From Diphasiastrum complanatum (Eukaryota; Streptophyta; Lycopodiopsida; Lycopodiales; Lycopodiaceae), in assembly GCA_029204225.1 (NCBI GenBank), contig CM055106.1:50537325-50601324 (forward strand): 64,000 bases of DNA, written 5' to 3'. A program made the position numbers and the translations under genes. The notes below the pieces were generated by a model that saw nothing but the letters and a program-made list of their open reading frames with translations, searched no databases and was not told where the DNA came from. Numbering within the stretch: position 1 is the first letter of the stretch; each line of letters opens with the position of its first letter. Below, in pieces: positions 45,011 through 56,016 of the stretch.

Positions 45011-45469
45011 AGTGTTTGCTTAGCTTGTCTAAGTGTTCAACGGCTCGAGAGGTGCACTCCTACAATGAGCAAAATTAATTGAGACATCTGATTGGGTCCC
45101 AACAAGATCAACGGGCCTTGAAGCAAAGAGATCCATTGGATTTTAGTTTATAAAAGCTAAAATTCACATGAAGAGGGCGAAGGGCAAAGGACCCTTCATC
45201 TTCACTAGAAAATTTCAATTTGAAGAGGACCCAAAACCTTTAAATCCATGAAGGGTAAGAGAATTTCAAATAACATAGGGTTTTGGTTGGCGAATTTTCT
45301 ATACAAGCAACATGGGAGCATGGTAAGAAATTTCGACAGGTCAAAATTATTGAGTTCAGGCATTGCCATTGTGCTCAAAATACATTAATTAGCCTACGAG
45401 TGCAATTTTAGGTGGCTTTGTTGTGGTGAACATGGGAGTCCAGCAAAAGTAGCAAATTGACGGTATTTC

Positions 45470-45800
45470 CAACTATATATAGTATGGAAATTTAAGATGA
45501 AAAATATCTTAATAGAGAAAGAGCTACGTGATATCGTCACATGGGATGAATGGAGACCACCCAATGAGCGAACATTAAATTATTTGATAGAAAGGCTAGA
45601 AGAACACTAACCTTCATTGCACATATTAGCGATTCAGTCATGGCAAGGCAAGCTTGAGATATACTAAAAGAGCAATTCTAGATGTCAAATCCATTCAGGA
45701 TCATGTTTTTGAAGTCGAAGTTGAATAATACATGAATGAAACTAGGAGAGCATATTCGGACTTATTTGACCAAAATATATTCTGGCAAGCACAATTTCAC
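45470..45800 (+). pseudogene. copia gag fragment
   Basis: VWKFKMKNILIEKELRDIVTW is the N-terminal signature of plant copia gag. The frame is open for about 45 codons (to about 45608) and then broken. It lies downstream of the RT remnant, so it belongs to a different insertion. Confidence 0.65.
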
Positions 45801-46263
45801 TTACCCAACATCCCAAAAGCTTTATATAATTGAATGCTGAGCATTCTAGCTACATCTACACACTTGCCTATTGTCACACCTATCGCCTATCAAACCATGC
45901 AACTATGCCTACAATGAAATCCTATCCACTATAGCTAATCTGCCTCAAGTTTTCTCCTTCCTTCCAAGAAATTTTTACTGATTTTGGCTAGATTTTTGTT
46001 TTCCCATATTACACTACTTGTGGCCTCCTTGATGTGTCATATTTGCAAATAGCACTACCACTTGATTTATTGTTTATTGTTCTTGCCAACTTGATATTTG
46101 ACCCTCATAAATTGGAGGTTAACACCATCATTAATACTTTGCTTGGACCCTTAGAGCACATTTGATCCTATGTATATTTGTACACTTGCTTGTATTATAA
46201 TGTTATAATGTTGTTGCCTTGCAAATCACTAAATAAACTTTGATATAATTGATGCTCTCCTAT

Positions 46264-46516
46264 CTTCGCATGAGTATATAAAAAATGAACATCATGTTAC
46301 CTTCCATGATGTGGGTCTCTTCAACCAACACCATGAATCATGCTCATAGTTACCTATCCTCATTGGTTTTCTATAAGTTCTTACACCTAGCTTCACATGA
46401 AGATATAAAAGAATAGGAAACACATTGTATTCCATGATGTGGACCTCTCCAATCAATAACACAACTCATGCTCACAATTACATATACTCAATGCTTTCCT
46501 ATAAGCTCTTCCACCT
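46264..46516 (+). repeat. 127-bp tandem duplication
   Basis: Copies at 46264 and 46391 share CTTC(G/A)CATGA, TTCCATGATGTGG and TTTTCTATAAGTTCTT(A/C)CACCTA-type blocks. About 75-80% alike. Confidence 0.8.
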
Positions 46517-47990
46517 AATTGGGACGATTATCATGCACATAGATACAACTTGAAAGAATGTACACAAGCGAACAATGTTAAGTTACAAAAGCGTGTTGAC
46601 TTAGGCTGAAGTATGGATATTCCACAATGAGCATAACAAGTAGGAATGAGTCTTGCACGTTGGAGTAATTAATCATGGTGGCCTCCATAGTTTAGATAGT
46701 ATAAGTTCTAGGGGACATGTAGACATAGTCAAATGTACTCTCAATTTAATTAATGTCTAATTACATTAAAGAAAAAAAGGGAGGTCAAGTAATCAAAAGC
46801 TCATGAGATATAATGTAGGTGCTAAAATATTGTACATTATTGTGGCCACAAATTCAAGACTACATACGTGTGATAAATTGTGGCATATGAGACTGTACCT
46901 TTACACATAAGTAAAAGGACTCTCTAGAATGGCCCGTAGCCAAAAAAGACACATGACCTTTCTTTATGTTAATTTCCTAATTACACCAAATATTACTACT
47001 AAGAACCTCTTGTGGACTAAGACATATAATACATGCACAAGTCCTAATGTATGCATCCATTAAAAATCATAAACTTATTATGCTATACTTTTTGGGCTTG
47101 GATAGAACAATGTTTCCTTAGCATTATAAAAAAATGACAAAGAGGATGTGGATGGTTTGAATCAGAATTCAAATATCACATCTATGGATCAACACCAGTA
47201 GCCAAGTTCCCCAAGTATGGTTGATTTCTAGTAGCCCAAGAGCACAAGGATCCAAACCATACATTCGTGCATTAGTTGAGATACGAGCATACACCTATGT
47301 GGGCTAATTTAAATTCGACCAATATCAAGGACATGGGATCTTAATTTGGAAAATTATCTCTGCTTTTTTTAATCTCTTGTGATGAGGACTATACATATTT
47401 TCAAAAATGAAGGAAAATAACATCAAGAGCATAGTATATTAAAAGCAATTGCAAAATCTTCATTCCATATACTAATCCATGGGAACAAAGCTATAACAAA
47501 AGACTTATATCTCCATGACACAAAATCTCAAACTCAAGCTATTCAAGAATATTCTCTTTAGTCTTCAACATCGAACCAAATACATCTAAGTTGGAGGGGC
47601 ACAAACAAGACATTTGAGATTAGGAGAAGTACTTGTTCAAACTAAAGTAGTGTCAACTTCCATATCTAGGTGCATTTTTCAATCTCCTTACAAAACTCAA
47701 CTTTAGAAAATTCTTCAAGGTAGGATTTTCTAAAGTTGAATTTTGAATCTTCTTGCACTCAATACACCATTGAGTTGTGGAGGGTGGGCTTGTGTGAATT
47801 GTCTCTTAATTTTTTTGGATTTATTCCTTCTCTTCCTAAATCAAACTCTCAATGTATCAAATATCGACAAGTGCTCTAATGTTCGATTCGAACAACTATT
47901 GAATTGAACATTTGAACCCTTGCCCGTGGCCACCTTCAACATCGCCACATGATGTTTAGTCCCAAAACAAGTTGATGAAAAATGACGTTT
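46517..47990. other. no gene recognised
   Basis: AT-rich, no open frame over 80 codons with a motif, no LTR border seen. Confidence 0.45.
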
Positions 47991-48385
47991 AGCAACAGTT
48001 ACTAACCGTCGCTTCGTGACGTCCAGAGCGAGCGCGACATTAGGGCGACATTTGAGTGACACCTAAATGCCTCCTTGTCGTAACCGTCATCGACGACGCT
48101 GTAATAATATTGCAGACTGTAAAACCCTAGGGTTGGTTTTTGAGTAGTGACTGTTTGGCGACGTATGTTGAATGTCACCAAGCGACGGACAAGGTGAGAG
48201 ACGTTAGAGTGACGATTAAACGTCTTGGTAACTTAATCATTGTTGGGCGATGCTGTGATATTATTGCAAACTGTAAAACTTGAGGCATGGTTTTTAACAG
48301 CGACGGTTTGGCAACGGATAGTAAACGTCACGTGGCAATGTATAGTTTAAATGCCATTCAACATTGCTGAGCGACGCATGATGCA
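47990..48385 (+). repeat. CpG-rich tandem duplication (154-bp period)
   Basis: Two copies align from about 48070 and 48224 (GACGCTGTAATAATATTGCAGACTG-type block and its variant, then TGGTTTTT, GACGGTTTGGC). GCGACG/GACGT motifs are dense here, unusual against the CpG-poor surroundings. Confidence 0.7.
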
Positions 48386-48601
48386 AATATTGAGCATGTT
48401 GAGTTCTTCTATGGTACGCGAAAGAAAGTTTCGTGTGCAATTTGTGGTAGGCATAAATTGGACTACAAGATCTTGACCATCTGTCATTGCTCTTATGTTT
48501 GCTGGTTCTTCTATTATGCTCTCTACATGCTTTCTACTGACATTAATGACAAGTTTCTATCACCCTATAGCCGACATATCCTTCTATCCTTCTCAACTCT
48601 A

Positions 48602-49560
48602 CTGGTTGTAGTGCAATGGTGGTGCAATGGTGATGTACCCGCCTGTCAATCAGTACATCTACAACTTGATCTCGATCCTAACTGATAATGGATGCTCAAT
48701 TATAATTTGGATCTATCAAGATTCGAATATCTACATTCTACAGTCTGTTTTACTGCTAATCTAATCTAAGCAAGAACATGGAATGGAACTGAACTAATCC
48801 TACTGGAATCAACAGAATCAACAAAATTGAATTTTGCTAAGAACTACAAATCCTACAAAGTGCTTACTATAAATATCACTCCATATTTGTAACAAGAACT
48901 CCTCGGGGAGTCGAGCACAAAGCAGCATCAGATCAAAATAGTTATGATCTACCACAATGCCCTGCACATCAACCTAATTCTAATCACAAAACCAAACTTG
49001 AAGAGGAAGAATCAACAACAAACACAGTCATACATTAGTACCCAAACTTAATGCATGAAAATGGAGCATAGATGGAAAAGCAAATAGAGGGATATTCGAT
49101 TATCAATTCAACAACATTTCATTATAGTATCACATGCTTGGAAACTCAAGGAGGAGGCCTCTATGTATACCGACAAGCTGGTGAATCCAATTCTAACATA
49201 ATTTGGATTCCACCTCTCACAAATGAGTGAACCCCATTCTATAAAGATTTGGGTTCCACCTCTTACATGATAATAGGAGGCCTCTTTATTAAAAAACTTA
49301 ACTTAAGTTGAGAAAGTCTAAACTACTAGCTCCCACATGGTTTTCCATCTTTTGAGAATTACCATGGGGCTCACAAATTGTACATTTCAGTCTAGCACTA
49401 ATAATTCTCGTGCTCTTAGACTCAGCTCTCAACTTCATCTTTGCATTGACACCATGGGGCTTGGCATCTGCTAACATTTTAGTCTAGCACTAATAATTCT
49501 CGTGCTCTCAGACTCAGCTCTCAACTTCATCTTTGCATTGATACCACGGGGCATGGCATC
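48602..49560 (+). mobile_element. tRNA-Asp-headed repeat, copy 1 (~0.95 kb)
   Basis: The head 48602-48690 resembles tRNA-Asp: GGTTGTAGTGCAATGG (A-box region), ACCCGCCTGTCA (anticodon arm with GTC) and TTGATCTCGATCC (B-box region). The body aligns with 52670-53600. A 92-bp tail duplication sits at 49389-49572. No tRNA fold is retained overall, so it is a derived repeat and not a tRNA gene. Confidence 0.7.
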
Positions 49561-49810
49561 CACCCCTATAGTGTTGCAGGTCCCATTGCATTGCTTCAGC
49601 TTTGACATGTGGTTCTTGGAAAGGCCTGGATCTGTGCTTGCCTACGTAAAACCAAGAACTTATTGGCTTCGTTATCATGTGTCTCGGCAAAACTTCAAAG
49701 TCGCAACAGCTTATCAAGATAGCCCTCCTTAACCGAGAGTCTCTTGTTTGTCTTTTTCAGTCTTCCTTCGGTCAAGAGATTTCTCATAGCTGACCTTCCT
49801 TCCGATGGCG

Positions 49811-50305
49811 TCAAATGTATGAATCTTCCCTTGCGCCCAACAGAATAGAACCCAGATACAGCCTTATTCCAAGTATAAACTTATTTTCATACCACTTTTC
49901 GATCATCTGCATGTACTGACTGGAAGTAAATGCAGCCCGAAAATAAAGCCTTGCCATCATTAGATGCGCATCTTCTGTTTGCAAAGGTTGATTTACGTCC
50001 AACCTTATGGGTGGTAGCCCTTTATCCCCGTAGCACTCCATCAGTGCGAGAAAGGCTATAGATAAACAATACTTTGCACTTTCTTGGACTATGGTATCCG
50101 CACTTCCCCTATAAGCATATCCAAACTTTAGTTGTGTGTCTCGATACTTTACAAAAGTTGAGCTTGAGTCAATTCCTAGGATAATAGCCCAATTGACTTG
50201 TCGCTCGTGTGGAGCAACTGAGTATAAGTGGAGGAGTCCACGACAGGTTTGTGGAGAGAGCCAACTGTGGAACCTTGATATGGCATGCCAAGACCAGCAC
50301 CTCAT
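49811..50305 (-). CDS. unknown protein, C-terminal module (164 aa)
   Basis: An open minus-strand frame ending EDSYI. Residues 35-160 look like a real globular protein: VNWAIILGIDSSSTFVKYRD, IVQESAKYCLSIAFLALMECYGDKGLPPI, then aromatic-rich helices. I recognise no family. It follows, after a frameshift, the coiled-coil frame upstream at 50497-51513. The two probably formed one ORF, perhaps the gag-like protein of an undescribed retroelement. Start not determinable. Confidence 0.45.
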   Translation of the reverse strand: MRCWSWHAISRFHSWLSPQTCRGLLHLYSVAPHERQVNWAIILGIDSSSTFVKYRDTQLKFGYAYRGSADTIVQESAKYCLSIAFLALMECYGDKGLPPIRLDVNQPLQTEDAHLMMARLYFRAAFTSSQYMQMIEKWYENKFILGIRLYLGSILLGAREDSYI

Positions 50306-50496
50306 TGGTTGATGGATCAGCTCTGGTCAGGTGCTCCGGCATTGTCATTGTTGTCATCTTTCTTCTGCACTGATATGCCTACTGTATTCCAAATGAGGTC
50401 CATTTATTGTTTTGACTGGAGAAGTTCCTCTTGGATCTTGTCGACGCTTTCCCGGAGTGCTGACAACTTCTTGTTGTTTTCTTCCTTTGAAATTTA

Positions 50497-51513
50497 ATGG
50501 TTTCTCTTCGAGGCTTCATGTTTCTGGATCAAGGAGACATACTTCTCCATTTTTATTGTCGTCCTTGAATATGGAACTAGTACGTTGATATCTCCTAGCC
50601 TGATTGGTTGCTTAACTGTCGTCAACCACGCATCAGTTAGTCTCTTATTTTTCCGAGTCAAGTGATCTAACCGGCGCCCAAATTGGTCTTGCACCTCTTG
50701 AAGGGACTAGAGCTGATTTGAAAGCTGATTTTGCTCTTCCAATCTCTTATTTGTCTGTTGTGCTAGCTGGTGCACCAACCAATGAAGGTGGTTCAAGGTC
50801 TTAGTATGCCACTTCAACGTCTCCCTGACTTTCTCGAGCAAGCTATCATAGGCTGGAAGAATAGGGAACTCAGAAGAAAGACGATGGTAGGTAGGAAAAG
50901 AGAATTGAGAAGTTGTGGGATGAGTTGAAAGTGGAACAATTAGTTGTGCATCTACAATAGTAGCAATGGAGGTGGTATAAATGATAGCAACAGGGGGAAG
51001 AGAGACGGTGGCAGAGGCGGTATCAACAATGGTGGTGGTGGCAGTGGAGGTGGAAGTTAGTGATGTGACTGGTGCAACTGCCTCTGGAACTGTCTCCACT
51101 CCCTCATCTACAAGATCACCTTCATCAAAGTATTTAAGAGTGTCTACATCAATGAAGCCATCTTGCTTCAGAGCAGGAGGGTTTTCAGTCTTCTCTTTAG
51201 CTTTTGGGCTTTTCTTGGATCTCTACGATCGTTTGTGTTGCTTGATCATCTGCTTTTGTTTCTTGATCAGGTTCAGCTTCACTCGTCTCTTTTCTTAAGT
51301 GGAATCAGCTGCAATTGTATTCTCTTTGCGTGTAGTTGCAGACAACTCCCTTTCTCCCTCCCTTGAAACTATTGTCTGTGGTTGGATGGCCACTATAGAA
51401 TCAAATGTCTGCTAGGCACGAGGGGGTGATGTAAGTACATGAAATGATTCCGATGGTGATTGGAATTTGGAGTGTTTAACAGGTGATTGCACAGGTGTCT
51501 GTTGGGTGTCCAT
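50497..51513 (-). pseudogene. unknown protein, Ser/Thr-rich and coiled-coil module
   Basis: One minus-strand frame from ATG at 51513 (MDTQQTPVQSPVKH) to 50497, with four or more in-frame stops. It has a Lys-rich patch, an acidic stretch (DGFIDVDTLKYFDEGDLVDE), a Thr/Val/Pro linker, then a long heptad helix (LLEKVRETLKWHTKTLNHLH; RLEEQNQLSNQL; DHLTRKNKRLTDAWL). Family unknown. The order low-complexity linker, coiled coil, then helical module is gag-like but unproven. Confidence 0.4.
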
Positions 51514-51539
51514 GATCTCGAATTGGGGGGAGGCGGCAA

Positions 51540-52140
51540 CAACAGATGAAAATGATTAACGGATGCAGAAGGGGATGGTGTGTCGAATGCAAAGTGGAAG
51601 TGGCTGGCGTCAGATGGAAATGATTGGCGGATGTAGAAGGGGACGAATTGTCGAATGCAAAGTGGAAGTGGTTGGTCGGATGCAACCGTAATGCAGAGTG
51701 AAAGTAGAATGCAGTAACAAGTGGAGTGACGGATAAAAACAAGATGCAAACTCGTGGGCTTCAGACCTAAGAGCAAACTCAAAAAATATTAATTACGTCG
51801 GATGCAAAAGTGGATGGTAGTGTTGGATGCAAGTGAGAAGTCTTTGTCGGACGCAATTGTTGCTGAAAGAGTTTGTTTGTTTTTTATTTTTTTTTATTTT
51901 TTTGTTGGTCGTTGGATGCAATTGTCTAAAAAAGTCTTGTTGTGCAGTTTGTTGGATGTAATTATTGGACACAATTTTTCTGAAAAAAATTGAAAAAATG
52001 CTGAAAAAATAAAAAAATTACGATACTCGAAAAAGCTCTGAGAGACTCGAAAATTTTTTGAGAGACTTGAAATTTTTTTGAGAAACTCGAAAAATGCAAA
52101 AAATCAAGAATCTCGTCGGGTGCAGGTGTTGGAAATTTTT
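51540..52140 (-). repeat. GCATCCGAC-motif region and TTTTTCGAG tract (antisense)
   Basis: Minus-strand GCATCCGAC/GCATCCAAC recurs about nine times (51555-51960), including a 68-bp tandem unit at 51550 and 51618. It lies next to a TTTTTCGAG/TCTCAAAAA tract at 51975-52130. The same two motif classes occur on the plus strand at 61990-63230, so both belong to one repeat family, probably a retroelement leader. Confidence 0.7.
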
Positions 52141-52365
52141 TTGTGATCGAGCAAGAATTGAAAAATGGGCTTGTAAAAACGAGTTCTATAGATAAAAAAC
52201 CAAAAAGATTGACAATGGCAATTGGCACCAATGTTAGCGCAGGATCTGTTTCACACATAATCTGCTTCTCAACAACGTTAGCGCTGCTTCTTTCCTTCAC
52301 TATTAGTACTTCTTCATTGTTCAACGTGACTACAAATCTATTTGGCAATAGATTCAGTCACAGAC

Positions 52366-52640
52366 TCTATTTTTGGAGCATAATGGTGTTGTACCCGCCT
52401 GTCAGAGGCACACCTATGACTTGATTCGATCCTTGATTGACAATGGTAGCTCATCTTGGACAGTGATCTATCAGGACTCGATTTCCTACTTTCTACAGAC
52501 CTGCTTCAGTTCTTGCTTTGTTATTACAAACTGCACCTCCCACATGTCTTTCCATCTTTTGGGAATTACCATGGGGCTCATAGAATATTCATTTAGCCTA
52601 GCACTAATGATTCTCGTGCTCTCAGGGTCTGCTATGGCTT
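52366..52640 (+). mobile_element. tRNA-Asp-headed repeat, copy 2 (short, internally deleted)
   Basis: Head: GCATAATGGTGTTGTACCC, GCCTGTCAG, then TTGATTCGATCCTTG (near-consensus B box). It lacks the ~640-bp middle of copies 1 and 3, passing directly to CTCCCACATG and the CTCGTGCTCTCA end. Confidence 0.7.
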
Positions 52641-52647
52641 CTAGCAA

Positions 52648-53600
52648 TTGTCTGGTTGTAGTATAATGGTGTTGTACCCCCTGTCAGAGGCACACCTACG
52701 ACCTGATTCGATCTTTGATTGGCAATGGTAGCTCATCTTGGACAGTGTTCTATCAGGACTCAATTTTCTACTTTCTACAGTCCTGACTCAATTCTTGTTT
52801 TATTAATACATACTGCAGATTATTACTAAACTAATCTACAGAGGCATTTGGGAACTAAACTAAATCTACTCCTACTGGAATCACAGAATCAACACAACCT
52901 CTTTGAAACTGAAATCACAGAACCTACAAAGTGCTTCTTATAACTATCACTCAACAGTTGTAAGAAGAACTCCTCAGGGAGCCAAAAATACAAAGTGCTT
53001 GTTACAACTGTCACTCAACAGTTGTAGCAAGAACTCCTCAGGGAGCCGATAGCTAGGAAGCATCTGAATTGAGTAGAATGATGGATCAGCCTCCAAGGCC
53101 TACACATCTACCTGATACTAATCCCAAACCAACCTTAAAAGAGAAGAATCAACAACAAACACATTCATACATCAGTACCCAAACTACATGCATGAAGATG
53201 GAGCATGGAAGGAAATGCAAGTAGTAGAATTTTCAATTCAAAGAGCAGCAACATTTCAGTACATAACACATGTTATGGAACTCGTGGAGGAGGCCTCTAT
53301 CTATACCCACAAGTTGGTGAACCCAATTGTAACATAATTTGGATTCCACCTCTTACAACAGAGTGAACCCCAATCTATAAGGATTTGAGTTCCACCTCTT
53401 ACTAGATAATAGGAGGCCTCTTTATTAAAAACATAACTCAAGTTGAGAGAGTCTAAATTACTAGCTCCCACATGGCTTTCCATCTTTCGGGAATTACCAT
53501 GGGGCTCACAGAATATTCATTTAGCCTAGCACTAGTGATTCTCGTGCTCTCAGACTCGGCTCTCAACTTTATCTCTACTGAAAACTCTTTTTGGGTGATG
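52648..53600 (+). mobile_element. tRNA-Asp-headed repeat, copy 3 (~0.95 kb)
   Basis: Head: TGGTTGTAGTATAATGGTG, an almost exact tRNA-Asp 5' arm, CCCTGTCAG, then CTGATTCGATCTTTG. Body collinear with copy 1, with its own ~64-bp internal duplication (52935-53050; CAACAGTTGTA(A/G)...CTCCTCAGGGAGCC). Copies 1 and 3 extend beyond any TG...CA border on both sides, which argues against simple LTRs. Confidence 0.7.
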
Positions 53601-53766
53601 AGACACTGCATTGATACCTCAGGGGCATGGCATCAGCTAATAGTCACCTTCAGAGAAGAGCACATCATCTAGAAGGTCATCGCCTCCGAGATCCATTCCT
53701 ATCGCTAAATGGAGACCAAAGATCAACCCTTATGAAAAAGAACAATCAGAAGAAGTCCAGCATGAT

Positions 53767-55231
53767 ATGCCTGAACATTTCAAACGCTATACTTTGGATG
53801 ATGTGGTGACTATGTTACCAGAATGGTTACTGCTATTGACCGAATTTGATTTTCGCGTTGTGATTCGAAAGGGTAAACAACATTATCTAGCCTACCATGT
53901 TTCAAGGATTGAATCAGTGCCTGTTAATACTAAAGCGGATGATGAACTACCAGATGTTGCATTATCTTATGTAGAAGCGGTACCTGAGTGGGCAATAGAT
54001 ATTGTTGAATATCTTATGCTTGGCCAACCCAATGACTCCTTGACAATAGTACAGAAGAGACAATTAATTCATAAGCCATAACCTTATCAATTGATTGCTA
54101 GACAATTGTATTGCCGAGAAATGGAAGATATTTTACAAAGATGCGTTTTGCCGCATGAAGTACTTAAACTTGTCATGTTTTTTCATGATGGCATGGGCCG
54201 AGGACATTTTTCAACAGATATCACTATTTGCAAACTTTTACAATCAGGATGTTGGTGGCCTACACTTCACAAAGATACAGAAAATTATATTTAGTCATGC
54301 GATGTTTGTCAACGAGCACGTCATCCTACTCGACACAGTTATGAACATTTACATCCAGCTTTATCGCAAGCACTGTTCGAGAAATGGGGCCTCAACTATG
54401 TTGGTCCTATTCATTTTGCGGCAAGAGGATCTCTGGCCAGATATATCATTGTTGTAATTGACTATATGACCAAGTGGGTTGAAGCAAAAGCAGTTCGAGT
54501 TGCAGATGCAAAATCAACGGCTAAGTTTTTCTAAGAAAATGTTATTACTAGATTTGGATGTCCTATTGAGATCGTTAGTGATCGCGGAACACATTTTGTG
54601 AACGAAACAATAAAGTGTCTGTTGGAAGACTTTTTTCATCATTCATCGGTTTAGTACTTCGTATTATCCTAGGGGTAATGGCCAAGCTGAATCTTCCAGC
54701 AAGGTTCCCTGCAACATTATGACAAAAATGGTAGAAGCAAGTCATTCTGATTGGTAACATAAGCTTTATTCGGCTTTATGGGCATTCAGAACAGTTTACA
54801 AAGGTAGTACAAATCAAATGCCATTTTAGCTTGTTTATGGACAAGAGGCAGTTATGTTAATTCAATTTTTGATACCATCTCTACGCATAGCAGCAACGAA
54901 ACGGTTGGATGATGCGAAATCCTTCCAGATGCATCATGACGCTTTACAAAAACTTTGTGAGACCAGATTGATGGCAGTTCATGCATTAGTAGTAGAGAAA
55001 GCCCGTCGCAAGGCACTAATGTATAATATGAAATTGATTAAAGGCAAATTGAAGGAAGGAGATCTAGCACTAATGTATAATATGAAACTGATTAAAGGCA
55101 AATTGAAGTTCATAGGTGAAGGACCATATACAATGAAAGAAATATTGAACTATGGAGCGGTCATTTTAGAACATTTGGATGGAGTAATATTCGACACTCC
55201 GATGAATGGTAGCCGACTACGCAAGTTTTGA
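53767..55231 (+). pseudogene. Ty3/gypsy RNase H end and integrase
   Basis: Starts at the end of RNase H (TEFDFRVVIRKGKQHYLAYH). Then the integrase HHCC domain (GHFSTDITICKLLQ, then CDVCQRA near 54299), core VVIDYMTKWVEAKA (first D, about 54453), IVSDRGTHFVNE (second D, about 54572), GNGQAESSS (E, about 54676), and a C-terminal KFIGEGPYTMKEILNYGAV. Stops at 54080, 54293 and 54531, and frameshifts. A 54-bp in-frame tandem duplication (55013 and 55067) repeats 18 residues in the C-terminal part. RT is missing upstream, where repeat copy 3 ends. Confidence 0.88.
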
Positions 55232-55239
55232 CAACCAGT

Positions 55240-56015
55240 TCAATCAGAATGATTCAACACCTTGTAAGTTTTATTTTGCTTGTTTTATAATTTCCTTGTT
55301 TTTTATTACTTGAGTGATTTTTCTTTTCTTTGAAAAAAAAAAGAAAAAAAGAATGATGAGCAAAAGTAAAAAAAGTCATAAAAAAAAATGAAGAAAAGTA
55401 TTTTCACAAGTTAATTTTTGATGAAATATGACTTAGAAAATCACTTTTGGGGTCATATTTTGTACATACATTCTTAGAAACCTTCGCCGAGATTTTAGAT
55501 CATACATCCACCTCAGCTTTTTCTATATTGAGTTGGTGGGCGAAGGTTCCTTTCCAGAGTTAATACTTGTTTTTTAGTTAGGCGAATGTTCAAAAACTTA
55601 CCATTTTGAGAACCTTCGCCGAGCACTTTACATTCCTTATTAACCTTCACCGACCTGACAGATGGATTCAGAATGTCAAAATTAGGTTCAACAAAGGTTC
55701 AAATCATCAAATTTTGCATTTATTATAGTACTTGGACGAATGATGTCCTTAGGCAAAGGATGAACTTTCGCCAGATCTTGAAAGCCTTTGTCGGATCGGT
55801 TCAGTACCTCAGAAACCTTCGTCGAGATTTTTATACCCTATTTTCATAGTATTGAATCACAAGAAATATTTAGCATGTGCTCGCAGAGCCCAACAGGTAA
55901 TTAACTTCACTTTATTTTCAATTTATAATAGACCATTTTTTCATTTTTGATAGTATACTTATTATCATAAATGTTTTAAAGAGAGAAATTGATGTTGATA
56001 TTCCTAATTTTTATG
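55240..56015 (+). repeat. intergenic tract with AACCTTCGCCGAG repeats
   Basis: AACCTTCGCCGAG and close variants at about 55488, 55612, 55640 and 55812, plus inverted copies (GGCGAAGGTTCC near 55542). Likely the 3' untranslated or LTR part of the preceding gypsy. No gene. Confidence 0.6.
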
Positions 56016-56016
56016 A

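Noticed and set aside
48602-48690. A functional tRNA-Asp gene
   Set aside because: Only A-box, anticodon-arm and B-box similarity remain. The acceptor stem and D-arm do not pair, and the repeat body continues directly.
48631-53552. A clean LTR pair (48631-49510 and 52670-53552) of a minus-strand retrotransposon
   Set aside because: Similarity continues beyond both TG/CA-like edges and no primer site follows. Kept only as an alternative to the tRNA-headed repeat model.
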